DNA from: Cystobacter ferrugineus
Lineage (GTDB): Bacteria; Myxococcota; Myxococcia; Myxococcales; Myxococcaceae
DNA: 64,000 nucleotides
Direction of reading: 5' to 3'
Assembly: GCF_001887355.1 (NCBI RefSeq)
Contig: NZ_MPIN01000002.1
Location: 1,083,067 to 1,147,066 of the forward strand
This document shows, piece after piece, positions 16,480-25,370 of this stretch. Each line of letters starts with the position of its first letter. The first letter of the stretch is position 1. The position numbers and the translations under genes were made by a program. The notes under the pieces were generated by a model. It did no database searches. It was not told where the DNA came from and saw nothing but the letters and a program-made list of their open reading frames with translations.

Positions 16480-16980
16480 CTAGCGCCGCACCACCCGGTC
16501 CCGCCCCGCCTGCTTCGCCTGCAGACATGCCGCCTCGGCCGCGTCGAGCAGGTTGCCATACGGCTCCTGGGGCCGCAGCGCCGCGACGCCCACCGACACC
16601 GTGAGGTGGAAGCCCGCCGGCTCCGGGCCGAACCGCCTCGCCGCGAACCGGCGGCGCATCCGCTCGGCGAGCCGCTCGCCCATGTCCGGGGTCACCGCGT
16701 AGAGCAGCGCCGCGAAGGCGTCCCCCTCCGTGCGTCCGATGGGCCCGCGCCCGTCCAGCTCCGCGGCCAGCTCGTCCACCAGCGCGCTCAACGCGCCGTC
16801 CATCGCCTCGCGGCCGTGCGCGTCGTTGCCCTCCTGGGTCTCATCCACGTCCACCCACAGCACCGTGAGGGGCAGCCGCGCCTGGTGCGCGTCCGACACG
16901 GCGCGTGCCAGCAGCTCCTCGAAGTGGGGCCGCAGGTAGGCGCCCGTCCGGGGACACACCTGGGGGGCGCGTTCGCTCAT
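16480..16980 (-). CDS. Degenerate GGDEF-domain protein
   Basis: This 166-residue protein has the fold landmarks of a diguanylate cyclase domain: PRTGAYLRPHFEELLARAV at the start, the metal-binding loop LTVLWVDVDETQEGND, and HLTVSVGVAALRP. The signature GGDEF is replaced by TEGDAFAAL, so the catalytic Gly-Gly and Glu are lost, and no RxxD inhibitory site is seen. It is probably inactive as a cyclase and may bind GTP or act as a protein partner. It ends a three-gene minus-strand run, nine bases after the EcsC-family gene. Confidence 0.7.
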   Translation of the reverse strand: MSERAPQVCPRTGAYLRPHFEELLARAVSDAHQARLPLTVLWVDVDETQEGNDAHGREAMDGALSALVDELAAELDGRGPIGRTEGDAFAALLYAVTPDMGERLAERMRRRFAARRFGPEPAGFHLTVSVGVAALRPQEPYGNLLDAAEAACLQAKQAGRDRVVRR

Positions 16981-16989
16981 CGGTGGCTC

Positions 16990-17601
16990 TCACTTGTGCG
17001 AGGCGGCGCGTGTCTTCGCGTGCGCCTTGTGGAAACCCTCGTAGAAGCGCACCGCGTTGTCGCCCACCTTCTGGATGTGCTGGTTGTTGAGATAGGCCGT
17101 CACCGGCGCGGCGACCAGCGGCATCGCCCGTCCGAGCGTCTGCATGCCCCCCTTCGTGAGCAGCACCTCGGCCACCTTGCCCAGCACCCGTGGCCCCGAG
17201 CGCTGGATGCTCCCCACGCCCGTCGTGTAGCCGTACAGGTCCAACAGCTCGTTGATCGCGTGCGTGCCCTTGAGGTTCACCTTGTACAGCGTGGCCAGGT
17301 CCACCAGCAGCGTGAGCTGCAACCACGCCATCACCGTGAGATCCATGGGCAGCCCCATGAGCCCGAAGGCGCCGAAGATGCCCCCGGTCATGCTCGCCAC
17401 GTGCTTCTTCTCGTCGATGAGCCGCTGGGCCCGCTCGCGCACGCCCGCGGACGGGTAGCGTTGCTCCAGCTCCAGCACCCGCTTGCGCGCGCGTGGCACC
17501 TCCTGCTGCACCAGGTCCGTGAGCTTCGTGTCCGCCAGCTTCTTCAGCTCCGCGGGGGTGAGCTTCTTCACCGTGTCGGTGATGGGATCATAGAACGCCA
17601 T
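16990..17601 (-). CDS. EcsC-family protein
   Basis: This 203-residue protein shows EcsC-family features: a charged N-terminal helix, a Gly-rich hydrophobic stretch (ASMTGGIFGAFGLMGLPMDL), then AWLQLTLLVDLATLYKVNL and INELLDLYGYTTGVG, and a second hydrophobic hairpin LGRAMPLVAAPVTAYLNN. EcsC is named from a Bacillus ABC transporter operon and its function is unsettled. The hydrophobic hairpins suggest membrane association. It sits between a small lipoprotein gene (15 bases upstream) and the degenerate GGDEF gene (9 bases downstream), so these three probably form one operon. Confidence 0.75.
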   Translation of the reverse strand: MAFYDPITDTVKKLTPAELKKLADTKLTDLVQQEVPRARKRVLELEQRYPSAGVRERAQRLIDEKKHVASMTGGIFGAFGLMGLPMDLTVMAWLQLTLLVDLATLYKVNLKGTHAINELLDLYGYTTGVGSIQRSGPRVLGKVAEVLLTKGGMQTLGRAMPLVAAPVTAYLNNQHIQKVGDNAVRFYEGFHKAHAKTRAASHK

Positions 17602-17616
17602 GCTTCCCTCCTCCCC

Positions 17617-18060
17617 TCAGTAACCCTGCTCCTCGAGGTACAGGTCCACCAGTGCCGCTTCCTCGTACCAGGCATGCCGCATCTCCGCCCGGAACCAGCG
17701 CGAGTCCGGCTTCGTCGAGCGCACCTCGAGCTTCACCTGGTTGGGCGCCGTGTCGATGACCACCGCCCGGGCCTTGCACGCCGGCCCCGGCTGCTCGCCA
17801 TAGCCGTCCTCCAGGCACACCTCGTCGCCCACGGACAGCCGTCGCGTGTACTCGGTCGCCAGGTAGCGGGCCTCGTCACACGGGCCGCGCACCGACGAAC
17901 TCCCATGCTGCTCGCAGCGATCCTTCAGCGGCGCGCGCACCACCGGCACCGAGCCCACCAGCGGATCATCGTCGTTGGGGTTGGGACGGAACGCCTCCCG
18001 GCCCGTCCCGCAGCCGGCGAGCATTCCCACCACGACCGCGCCTGCCCACGTCCACTTCAT
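17617..18060 (-). CDS. Small lipoprotein of unknown function
   Basis: This 147-residue protein has a lipoprotein signal peptide MKWTWAGAVVVGMLAGCG with the lipobox LAGC, lipidated Cys near residue 17. The mature part is short and charged and has several cysteines (KDRCEQH, RGPCDEA, EVCLEDG, PACKA) that could form disulfides. A beta-rich middle (GDEVCLEDGYGE, VKLEVRSTKP) follows. The ATG at 18060 is chosen because the longer frame from 18111 puts a charged stretch before the signal peptide. First gene of the lipoprotein-EcsC-GGDEF group. Confidence 0.65.
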   Translation of the reverse strand: MKWTWAGAVVVGMLAGCGTGREAFRPNPNDDDPLVGSVPVVRAPLKDRCEQHGSSSVRGPCDEARYLATEYTRRLSVGDEVCLEDGYGEQPGPACKARAVVIDTAPNQVKLEVRSTKPDSRWFRAEMRHAWYEEAALVDLYLEEQGY

Positions 18061-18159
18061 CGCGTCCCTCGCCTCTCGAAGCGCATCCGCGCGCCCCTCG
18101 CGCGCGAGCATGGCAAGCCCGCGCGGGAGCGTAAAGCGGAGCGAGGCGCCGGACGTGTC

Positions 18160-18552
18160 TCAGGCGATGCGCCGCGCCGGGCCGGGAATCTCCTCCTTCA
18201 CCCCGGGCACGATGCGGTTGGCGGCGTCCACGAACACCACCGTCGGCTTCCAGCTCCTCGCCTCGTGCTCCTCCACCTCGGCGAAGGTGGCGATGATGAC
18301 CAGGTCCCCCGGCTTGTTCAGGTGCGCCGCCGCGCCATTGATGCAGATGACGCCGCTGCCCGCCTCACCCTCCAGCGCGTACGTCTCCAGGCGGGTGCCC
18401 TGCGTCACGTTCCACACCGCCACCTTCTCGAAGGGAAGGATGTCGGCGGCGCGCAAGAGGTCCCGGTCGATCGTGACCGAGCCCTCGTAATCCAGATCGG
18501 CCTGGGTCACGGTCGCGCGGTGGATTTTGGACTTGAAGAGGATTCGGCGCAT
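18160..18552 (-). CDS. panD: Aspartate 1-decarboxylase
   Basis: This 130-residue pro-enzyme makes beta-alanine from L-aspartate for pantothenate and CoA synthesis. It cleaves itself between Gly24 and Ser25 in DYEGSVTID to create the pyruvoyl group. Other landmarks are [15 protein letters not shown] with catalytic Lys9, Tyr/Asn contacts in [13 protein letters not shown], and [20 protein letters not shown]. Length and all key residues match active PanD. The other pan genes are not in this window. About 100 bases separate it from the LEA-like gene upstream and the lipoprotein gene downstream, all on the same strand. Confidence 0.95.
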   Translation of the reverse strand: MRRILFKSKIHRATVTQADLDYEGSVTIDRDLLRAADILPFEKVAVWNVTQGTRLETYALEGEAGSGVICINGAAAHLNKPGDLVIIATFAEVEEHEARSWKPTVVFVDAANRIVPGVKEEIPGPARRIA

Positions 18553-18653
18553 GGCGGATGTCGGGGTCCGGGGGGGAATTTCCGGCGCAACCGTAACGGG
18601 GGCGGCGCCGGGGAACAACCGGCAACACCTCGTCCGCCTGCCTGCCGACCGCC

Positions 18654-19493
18654 TTACTTCCGGAAATTCAGGAGTTGGGCGATGTCCAGCGGCACGTTCT
18701 GGGCGCCGGACTGCAACTGGCCGTCGAGCTTCACCTGGGCGTTGCCCCCCGAGCGCAGGGCGTTGGCCGCGGACAGGGCGCTGGCGAAGTTGATCTTCAG
18801 GGGAAGGGTGAGCTCCTTGGTGCCACCGGGCTCCAGCATGCCGAGGTTGCCCGTGGCGAGGTTGCCCACGTTGGCGCCCGCCACCTTGAGCGCGCCGCCG
18901 ATGCCCGCCACCGGCAGGGCGAAGCTGTTGCGGTTCTTCACCACCAGGGGGAACTCCACCGTGGCGCCCTGCACGGTGACGTTGGTGATGCGCGGCGACT
19001 GGAACTGCACCTGGGGAATCTTGGGGACCTCGAAGGTGCCCTCGTGCGCCAGGGGGAAGCTCAGCACGCCCAGCGGCGTCTTCACGCCGATGCTGCCCTG
19101 GGCCTTGTAGCGGGCGCTGTCCTTGGTGAGGAACGTCGTCACCACCGGCGCGATGTCCGCGAAGCGCACGTTGGCGGGGAAGACGAGCTCCGACTTGCCG
19201 TTGGCCGCGATGTTCAGGCCCTTGGCGGGCGTGCCCGCCACCACCTGCTTGTCCTCGACGAAGAAGGCGTAGCTGATCGACGCCAGGCTGAGGCCCAGCG
19301 GGTTGGGGTTGTTCAACTGGTAGACGATGTCGACGGTGGCGTCGGAGAGCGAGGCCTGGGACAGGCGCGCCGTCTTGAAGGTGAGGGTGGGTTTCTTGAA
19401 GGCGTTCTTGGCCATCTTCTGCAGTGCGGCGCAGCCGGTGCCGAGCGAGAGGCCAAGGACAGCGAGGAGGAGGAGGGTTCGATTCGTCTTCAT
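18654..19493 (-). CDS. LEA type 2 (WHy)-domain lipoprotein
   Basis: This 279-residue protein starts with a lipoprotein signal ([21 protein letters not shown], lipid Cys near residue 21). The mature part contains two repeats of the water-stress/LEA-14 fold. The first shows [28 protein letters not shown] and the second [24 protein letters not shown]. This NPN-type turn is diagnostic of the WHy domain, associated with desiccation or stress proteins. Start 19493 is set by the signal peptide. It is divergent from the TAP-like hydrolase gene. Confidence 0.78.
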   Translation of the reverse strand: MKTNRTLLLLAVLGLSLGTGCAALQKMAKNAFKKPTLTFKTARLSQASLSDATVDIVYQLNNPNPLGLSLASISYAFFVEDKQVVAGTPAKGLNIAANGKSELVFPANVRFADIAPVVTTFLTKDSARYKAQGSIGVKTPLGVLSFPLAHEGTFEVPKIPQVQFQSPRITNVTVQGATVEFPLVVKNRNSFALPVAGIGGALKVAGANVGNLATGNLGMLEPGGTKELTLPLKINFASALSAANALRSGGNAQVKLDGQLQSGAQNVPLDIAQLLNFRK

Positions 19494-19592
19494 GGGTAGG
19501 GAGGCGGACGGGAAGAGCGCCGGGGCCATTCAATCGCCCCTCGCGCGGGCCGTCACCGGGACAGTGCACCGGGTGGGGGGCGATGGTAAGTC

Positions 19593-21080
19593 TTGAGCAC
19601 CTTGAGACCGCGCGAATTCCGCTGGTTGTCCGTCGTGCTCGGCGCCTTGTTGTCGCTCTCCGCCTGCTCCCGGAGCGCGGGCGGGGAGTCGAACCGTACG
19701 CTGCCGCTCGCTCCGTGCCGCCTGGAAGGCGTGGGCCGGCAGGCCCTGTGCGGCACCCTGGAGGTGTGGGAGGACCGCGCGGCGAAGCAGGGGCGCAAGG
19801 TGCCCTTGAAGGTGGTGGTGGTGCCCGCGCTCGCCTCCTCGCCCCTGTCGGACCCGCTGGTGCTCCTGGCCGGTGGCCCCGGACAGGGCGCCGCGAAGCT
19901 GGCCGGACAGGTGATGCCGCTGCTCGAGCGCATCCAACGCCAGAGGGATCTCGTCTTCGTGGACCAGCGCGGCACCGGTGACTCGCGGCCCCTCGAGTGC
20001 GATCCCGTCCCCCCCACCGCGCCGCTCACCGAGCAGTTCGACGACACCTTCCACGAGAAGGAGATCCGCGCGTGCCTGGCCAGCTACGACGCGGACGTGC
20101 GCCTGTACACCACGCCCATCGCCATGGATGACCTGGACGAGGTGCGCGCGGCGCTCGGCTACGACAAGCTCAACCTGTGGGGCGTGTCCTACGGCACGCG
20201 CGCCGCGCTCGTGTACCTGCGCCAGCACCCCGAGCACGTGCGCACCGTCATCCTCGATGGCGTGGCGCCCATGTCGCTCGTGCTCCCCCTCTACGTCGCG
20301 CGCGATGGCCAGCGCTCGTTGGATCTGCTGCTCACGGGCTGCGAAAAGGACGCGGTGTGCTCCCAGCGCTACCCGGACCTGCGCGGCCGCTTCACCGCGC
20401 TCCTGGAGAGCCTGGCGCGCGAGCCCCTGAGGACCCGTGTGCAGCACCCCCTCACCGGTGCCTCCGAGGATGTGATCCTCACCCGCACGGCCTTCGTGGG
20501 CGCGCTGCACTCCCTGCTCTACCAGCCCGAGACGGCCGCCATGCTCCCGCTCGTGGTGGACCGCGCCACCCAGGGCGATTGGGGGCCCTTCGTCGCCCTC
20601 TACGTCACGATGCACGGCGGCCTCGAGAAGAACATGAGCCAGGGCATGCACCTGTCCGTGGTGTGCTCCGAGGACGCGCCCCTCATCACCGAGGAGGCCC
20701 TCGTGCGCGAGACGCGCGGCTCCTGGATGGGCGAGCGCGAGCTGCGCGACACGCTCCAGGCGTGTGAGCTGTGGCCTCGGGGCAGCGTGCCCGCGGGCTA
20801 CCGCGACCCGGTGACGTCGGACGTGCCCGTGTTGCTCCTGTCCGGTGAGCTGGATCCCGTGACGCCGCCCCAGTGGGCCGAGGACGCGAAGAAGACGCTG
20901 TCCAACAGCCTGCACGTGGTGCTGCCCGGCGTGGGCCACGGAACGTATACCGTCGGGTGCGCGCGCACGCTGATGTCGGACTTCGTGACGCGCGGGAGCG
21001 TGAAGGGACTCGAGCCCAAGTGCCGCGAGAGCCTGGCCCGTCCTCCCTTCTTCACCTCCTTCGCGGGGCCGGTGCCATGA
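19593..21080 (+). CDS. TAP-like alpha/beta hydrolase lipoprotein (peptidase S33 family)
   Basis: This 495-residue lipoprotein has a signal peptide ending in LLSLSAC. The alpha/beta-hydrolase core shows the oxyanion segment [25 protein letters not shown] and the nucleophile elbow [10 protein letters not shown] (Ser near residue 199). The acid lies in [12 protein letters not shown] and the catalytic His in [14 protein letters not shown] in a TAP-like C-terminal domain. The family includes tripeptidyl aminopeptidases and prolyl peptidases. The start codon is TTG at 19593, supported by the signal peptide. Its stop overlaps the next start in ATGA, so it is co-translated with the ABC exporter. Confidence 0.82.
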   Translation: MSTLRPREFRWLSVVLGALLSLSACSRSAGGESNRTLPLAPCRLEGVGRQALCGTLEVWEDRAAKQGRKVPLKVVVVPALASSPLSDPLVLLAGGPGQGAAKLAGQVMPLLERIQRQRDLVFVDQRGTGDSRPLECDPVPPTAPLTEQFDDTFHEKEIRACLASYDADVRLYTTPIAMDDLDEVRAALGYDKLNLWGVSYGTRAALVYLRQHPEHVRTVILDGVAPMSLVLPLYVARDGQRSLDLLLTGCEKDAVCSQRYPDLRGRFTALLESLAREPLRTRVQHPLTGASEDVILTRTAFVGALHSLLYQPETAAMLPLVVDRATQGDWGPFVALYVTMHGGLEKNMSQGMHLSVVCSEDAPLITEEALVRETRGSWMGERELRDTLQACELWPRGSVPAGYRDPVTSDVPVLLLSGELDPVTPPQWAEDAKKTLSNSLHVVLPGVGHGTYTVGCARTLMSDFVTRGSVKGLEPKCRESLARPPFFTSFAGPVP

Positions 21081-21811
21081 TCGACGTGACGAACCTGCAC
21101 AAGCGCTTCGGCGCGGTGACGGCCGTGGAGGACGTGAGCTTCCGCGCCGAGGACGGCGTGGTGACCGGACTGCTCGGGCCCAACGGCGCGGGCAAGACGA
21201 CCACCCTGCGCATGCTCTACTCGCTCATCCGCCCGGACCGGGGCAGCGTGAAGGTGGATGGCATGGATGTCGCCGATCGCCCCCTGGACGTGCGCCGCGC
21301 CCTGGGTGTGCTGCCCGACGCCCGCGGCCTCTACCCGCGCCTCACCGCGCGCGAGCACGTGCGCTACGCCGGAGAGCTGCACGGCCTGTCCGGCGCGGCG
21401 CTCGACACGCGCATCGCCGAGCTGGTGGAGCTGCTCGACATGAAGGACATCGCCGACCGGCGCACCGAGGGTTTCAGCCAGGGCGAGCGCATGAAGGTGG
21501 CGCTGGCGCGCGCTCTCGTGCACGGGCCGCGCAACGTGCTCCTGGACGAGCCCACCAACGGTCTGGACGTGATGAGCACGCGCGCGGTGCGCACGCTCAT
21601 CCGCCGCCTGCGTGAGCAGGGCCACTGCATCGTGTTCTCCAGTCACGTGATGCAGGAGGTGGCCGCGCTGTGCGACCGCATCGTGGTGGTGGCGCGAGGC
21701 CGCGTGGTGGCGGAGGGCACCCCGGACGAGCTGCGCGCGCGCACGGGCAAGGAGAACCTCGAGGAGGCGTTCGTGGCGATCATCGGCAGTGACCAGGGGT
21801 TGATGCTATGA
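21077..21811 (+). CDS. ABC transporter ATP-binding protein, NatA-like
   Basis: This 244-residue ATPase has Walker A GPNGAGKTTT, a signature helix in the form FSQGERMKVALARAL, Walker B NVLLDEPTNGLD and the switch histidine in FSSHVMQEV. It resembles NatA and other exporters of the DrrA/NatA group, whose partner is an ABC-2 permease. The ATG at 21077 overlaps the hydrolase stop, and its own stop overlaps the permease start (ATGA at both ends). The tight three-gene coupling suggests one function, perhaps removal of a toxic compound or ion with the secreted hydrolase acting outside the cell. Confidence 0.92.
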   Translation: MIDVTNLHKRFGAVTAVEDVSFRAEDGVVTGLLGPNGAGKTTTLRMLYSLIRPDRGSVKVDGMDVADRPLDVRRALGVLPDARGLYPRLTAREHVRYAGELHGLSGAALDTRIAELVELLDMKDIADRRTEGFSQGERMKVALARALVHGPRNVLLDEPTNGLDVMSTRAVRTLIRRLREQGHCIVFSSHVMQEVAALCDRIVVVARGRVVAEGTPDELRARTGKENLEEAFVAIIGSDQGLML

Positions 21812-22980
21812 AGTCGCTGCTCTCCACGGTGTTTCGCAAGGAGATGCGCGACCACCTGCGCGACCACCGCTCGGTGTGGAGCGCGGTGGGCATGACCCTG
21901 TTGGGGCCCATCCTCTTCGGGGTGATGTTCACGGTGATGGCCTCCTGGCTCAACAAGGACAAGCCCCTGGAGCTGCCCGTGTTGGGCCGCTCCCATGCCC
22001 CGAGCCTCGTCGCCTACCTGGAGCGCTCCGGCGCCACGCTCACCGAGCCTCCCGCGGACTACGAGGCGCGCATCCAGGCCGGCAAGCTGGACACCGTGCT
22101 CATCATCCCCGAGGACTACGGCGAGGACTTCGCCGCGGGCCGCACCGCCAAGGTGCACCTCGTCATGGACAACTCGCGCAACCAGGCGCGCACCACCATC
22201 CGCCGGGTACAGCAGTTGCTCAACGGGTACTCGGGACTGCTGGGGGCTCAGCGGCTGCTCGCGCGCGGGGTGGCGCCGGAGCTCGCCTCGCCCCTCAAGG
22301 TGGAAGAGGTGGACCTGTCCACGCCGGAGCGGCTGGCGGCGAGCCTGCTGTCCATCATCCCCATCTTCCTCGTGTTCGCCGCCTTCTCGGGCGGGATGAA
22401 CGTGGCCATCGACGCCATGGCGGGCGAGCGCGAGCGCGGCTCGCTGGAGTCCCTGCTGCTCAACCCCGTGCGGCGCGAGGCGCTCGTGGTAGGCAAGTGG
22501 CTCGCCGCCGTGGTGTTCGCCGTCGCGGCGACGACGCTGTGCCTCGTGGCCTTCCTCCTGGTGATGAACCGGGTGCCCCTGCAGGACCTGGGCGTGAAGG
22601 TGCGGTTGGATCCGCTCGCGGTGCTGGGCCTGTGGGCGGGCGTGCTGCCCCTGGCACTCATGGCCTCGGCGGGACAGATGCTCCTGTCCACCTTCGCGCG
22701 CTCCTTCAAGGAAGCGCAGACGTACATGCAGATGTTGTCGCTGCTGCCCACGCTGCCCGGCATGGTGCTGGTGCTCTCGCCCGTGCAGAGCCAGACGTGG
22801 ATGTTCGCCGTGCCGGTGCTGGGTCAGGAGATGCTGGTGCAAGAATTGATGCGCGGTGAGCCCCTCGGCCCGCTGCCCTTCGTGCTGGGGCTCGTGAGCT
22901 GTGCGGCGCTCGCCCTGGGGTTCCTCGCGTGGACGGCCCGCCTGCTGCGCGACGAGCGCATCATCTTCGGCCGCTCCTGA
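21808..22980 (+). CDS. ABC-2 type permease, NatB-like
   Basis: This 390-residue membrane protein has one N-terminal helix (about 25-45), a periplasmic domain of about 140 residues with ARTTIRRVQQLLNGYSG, then a bundle of five or six helices. The bundle starts LLSIIPIFLVFAAFSGGMNVAIDAMAGERERGS, the conserved ABC-2 segment of NatB-like sodium or drug exporters. It partners with the overlapping ATPase gene. The last residues (LRDERIIFGRS) end in the cytoplasm. Substrate is not predictable from sequence. Confidence 0.88.
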   Translation: MKSLLSTVFRKEMRDHLRDHRSVWSAVGMTLLGPILFGVMFTVMASWLNKDKPLELPVLGRSHAPSLVAYLERSGATLTEPPADYEARIQAGKLDTVLIIPEDYGEDFAAGRTAKVHLVMDNSRNQARTTIRRVQQLLNGYSGLLGAQRLLARGVAPELASPLKVEEVDLSTPERLAASLLSIIPIFLVFAAFSGGMNVAIDAMAGERERGSLESLLLNPVRREALVVGKWLAAVVFAVAATTLCLVAFLLVMNRVPLQDLGVKVRLDPLAVLGLWAGVLPLALMASAGQMLLSTFARSFKEAQTYMQMLSLLPTLPGMVLVLSPVQSQTWMFAVPVLGQEMLVQELMRGEPLGPLPFVLGLVSCAALALGFLAWTARLLRDERIIFGRS

Positions 22981-22989
22981 GCCGCTCCC

Positions 22990-23793
22990 ATGGTGATGCC
23001 GAGCCAGGAAGTTCGTGTCGACGGGTGCCTTCTCCGCTATGCGGACAGCGGAGGCGAAGGAACACCGATCGTGTTCACTCACGGGGCAGGCGCCGACCAT
23101 CACATGTTCGACGCGCAATACGACCGGCTCGCGATGTCGGGGCACCGGGTGGTGGTCTGGGACATGCGCGGACACGGGGCATCCAGGCCGAACGGCGAAT
23201 CCTTCACCGGGGAGCGCGCACACCAGGATCTCCTCGCGCTCATCGAGCACTTGCGACTGTTCAAGCCGGTGCTCGCTGGGCACTCGCTGGGTGGCAATCT
23301 CTCCCAGGCGGCCGTTCGGCGGAGCCCCGGGTCCTACAGGGCCCTCATCGTGATGGGCTCCACCTGGAACACGGGGCCGCTCACCGCCACCGAGCGTTTC
23401 CTGCTCAAGCTGGCGGCCCCGTCACTCGCGTTGGTGCCAGAGTCGAGACTTCCGCTTCTCATGGCGCGCGCGTCGGCGGTGACGTCCGCCGCTCGGGAAG
23501 ACGCGGTTCGCGCGTTCGCGCAGATGAGCAAGCCGCGGTTCATCGAGGTCTGGAAGGCGACGGTCGGATTCGTCACGCCCGAGCCCTCGTACCGGACTCC
23601 ACTCCCTCTCTGTTTGATCAGGGGCTCCGCCGACGAGACGGGAAACATCGCCACCGCGATGCCACGGTGGGCCGCGGCAGAGGGGATCTCCGAACACGTC
23701 ATCCCTGGCGCGGGTCACCTTGTCAGCCAAGATGCGCCAGAGGCTGTCACCGCGGTCATCGAGAGGTTTGTCTCCACGCTTCCGCGCGTGTGA
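22990..23793 (+). CDS. Alpha/beta hydrolase
   Basis: This 267-residue cytosolic hydrolase has the nucleophile elbow LAGHSLGGNLSQA (Ser near residue 98), the oxyanion segment FTHGAGADHHMFDAQYD, the conserved DMRGHGAS loop and a terminal His in VIPGAGHLVSQDAPE. It is typical of 3-oxoadipate enol-lactonase-like and non-haem peroxidase-like enzymes, but no substrate can be set. It lies nine bases after the permease stop, so it may be the last gene of the ABC operon. Its lower GC than the neighbours suggests a separate history. Confidence 0.8.
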   Translation: MVMPSQEVRVDGCLLRYADSGGEGTPIVFTHGAGADHHMFDAQYDRLAMSGHRVVVWDMRGHGASRPNGESFTGERAHQDLLALIEHLRLFKPVLAGHSLGGNLSQAAVRRSPGSYRALIVMGSTWNTGPLTATERFLLKLAAPSLALVPESRLPLLMARASAVTSAAREDAVRAFAQMSKPRFIEVWKATVGFVTPEPSYRTPLPLCLIRGSADETGNIATAMPRWAAAEGISEHVIPGAGHLVSQDAPEAVTAVIERFVSTLPRV

Positions 23794-23862
23794 GGCCCGT
23801 GCCTCGAACCGGTCCGCAACCCGTTACCGCGTCCAATCGGGCTGCCGGTCCGGCTGACCCGG

Positions 23863-24243
23863 TCAGGGCTTCGCGTAACCGAGTGGCCGCGCTTCCAGGT
23901 CGGCGGGAGAGGGCTCGTGGAGGAAGGTCACCCACCCCTCCCGCCGGGAGTGCCGGGGCACATAGGAGATGAAGAGCTCGGAGCGCTCGAGCACCTCGCC
24001 CCCCTGGCGCAGGTCCACCCCCACCCGGACCTCCTCCGCCGTCTCCTCGCCGCGGTTCTCCACCGTGATGGGCACCCGCCAGTGTCCACTCCCCTGGAGG
24101 GGCGTGCCCACGGTGACCACCAGGTCCGGCGGCTTGTCGCCCATCGTCCATGCGTCCACCACGATGAAGCCCAGCACCGCCGCCACGAGCACGCAGCTCA
24201 CCGCGAAGACGATCCGCTCCAGCCAGTTCCACTTCGCCGTCAT
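23863..24243 (-). CDS. TIGR02588-family membrane-anchored protein
   Basis: This 126-residue protein has one N-terminal helix (IVFAVSCVLVAAVLGFIVVDAW) and an extracytoplasmic beta-sandwich-like domain with VTVENRGEETAEEVRVGVDL and ISYVPRHSRREGWVTF. The pattern matches the uncharacterised family TIGR02588, usually encoded just after a TIGR02587 protein. The ATG at 24243 overlaps the stop of that gene here (ATGA). Function unknown. A coupled membrane complex is likely. Confidence 0.72.
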   Translation of the reverse strand: MTAKWNWLERIVFAVSCVLVAAVLGFIVVDAWTMGDKPPDLVVTVGTPLQGSGHWRVPITVENRGEETAEEVRVGVDLRQGGEVLERSELFISYVPRHSRREGWVTFLHEPSPADLEARPLGYAKP

Positions 24244-25139
24244 GATTGGATGAGCAGCCTTCCCGCGGAGGCGCCGAGCGTCCCCGCGAATCCCAGCACC
24301 ACCACCTGCGCCACGCAGATGGACAACCCATTGCCGTCGAAGCGGCCGAAGAACCACAGCACCAACGCACTGGAGGCGAGCGCCAGCGCGTAGGTGAGGA
24401 CCGTGCCCATCAGCACGTCACTGAGCCGGCGATGCCTCGTGAAGTGGTGTGCTCCCGTGAAGTCGAGCTGGTACAGGATGAGCCCTCCGAGCAGCAGCGA
24501 CAGCAGCGCCGTGCCCAGCAGTCGCACGGGGGTCAGCTCCACGGCGATCATCACGATCTCCTCCGTGGGCGCCACGTTGGCCGCGAAGAGCACCGCTCCG
24601 CAGAAGCCGATGACGAGCTGGCCGGGCACGTGATCGGCCGCGTCACGTTCCTCCGACTCGTCTCCTTCCTTGCCACCCTCGTCTCCGCCTCCGCCCCCAC
24701 CGCCGAACTGCGCGCTGCCCACCGAGATCCCGATGGCCACGGTGCCCGCCTCCACCGTCACCATCCCCACCACCTCCGGCCACGAGCTGTCCGCGGTGAG
24801 GCGGCCAATCAGGAAGAGCACCGCCGTGGACACCAACAGCCCCAACCCCAGCTCCTCCACCGAGTCCGTGAACACCTCGCTCCAGTTCACGTCCCGCCGG
24901 AAGCCGCCATAGCGGTTGTAGCCGAGCAGCAGCACGAAGGTGCCCAGCAGATACATCAACAGGTGGACGGGCCGGGTGATGAAGCCCGCCCACCACACCT
25001 CCATCGTGTAGAGCAGCGGCAGGCTGAAGAGCAGTCCGCCCGCGATGCCCCGGCCGTACTCGCGCAGGGATTCCGTCACCGGGCGTCGGAGCCTCTCCGG
25101 CGAAGCGTGTCTCTCCGGCTCGTGCCGCGCGTCATCCAT
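24240..25139 (-). CDS. TIGR02587-family multi-pass membrane protein
   Basis: This 299-residue protein has seven or eight hydrophobic segments, with conserved-looking GGLLFSLPLLYTMEVWW, LGYNRYGGF, and FAANVAPTEEIVMIA. A Gly/Asp/Glu-rich cytoplasmic loop (about residues 153-180) separates the two halves. The segment after this loop ends in LPVGxx-type small-residue helices. Length and partner match TIGR02587, a family without known function. Its stop overlaps the TIGR02588 start. Some members are near stress or DUF genes, but this context gives no clue. Confidence 0.72.
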   Translation of the reverse strand: MDDARHEPERHASPERLRRPVTESLREYGRGIAGGLLFSLPLLYTMEVWWAGFITRPVHLLMYLLGTFVLLLGYNRYGGFRRDVNWSEVFTDSVEELGLGLLVSTAVLFLIGRLTADSSWPEVVGMVTVEAGTVAIGISVGSAQFGGGGGGGDEGGKEGDESEERDAADHVPGQLVIGFCGAVLFAANVAPTEEIVMIAVELTPVRLLGTALLSLLLGGLILYQLDFTGAHHFTRHRRLSDVLMGTVLTYALALASSALVLWFFGRFDGNGLSICVAQVVVLGFAGTLGASAGRLLIQS

Positions 25140-25370
25140 GGACCGTCAATGTATTCAGCTCCTCACGGGTGGACAGTTCCCGGAAGGCTCGCCGCGGTGG
25201 GTCATGAGTGCCCGGACTCGCCGCCCCCCGTATTCCCTCTGGAGGCCCCTTCTCCTCCCACCCCTCGCGCCCTACCTTCTCCCCACGCATCTGGGCTTCG
25301 TGGGTCATTTCCTCCTCGGCGGGGGAGCGCGGAGGGGTCTGACGGGCGTTGGTGCGCGAGGGAATCAACC

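Noticed and set aside
24246..25370. Long N-terminal extension of the ChaC-like gene
   Set aside because: The in-frame extension is antisense to the TIGR02587 gene. The GTG at 25371 with a nearby GAGGG gives a normal-length protein.
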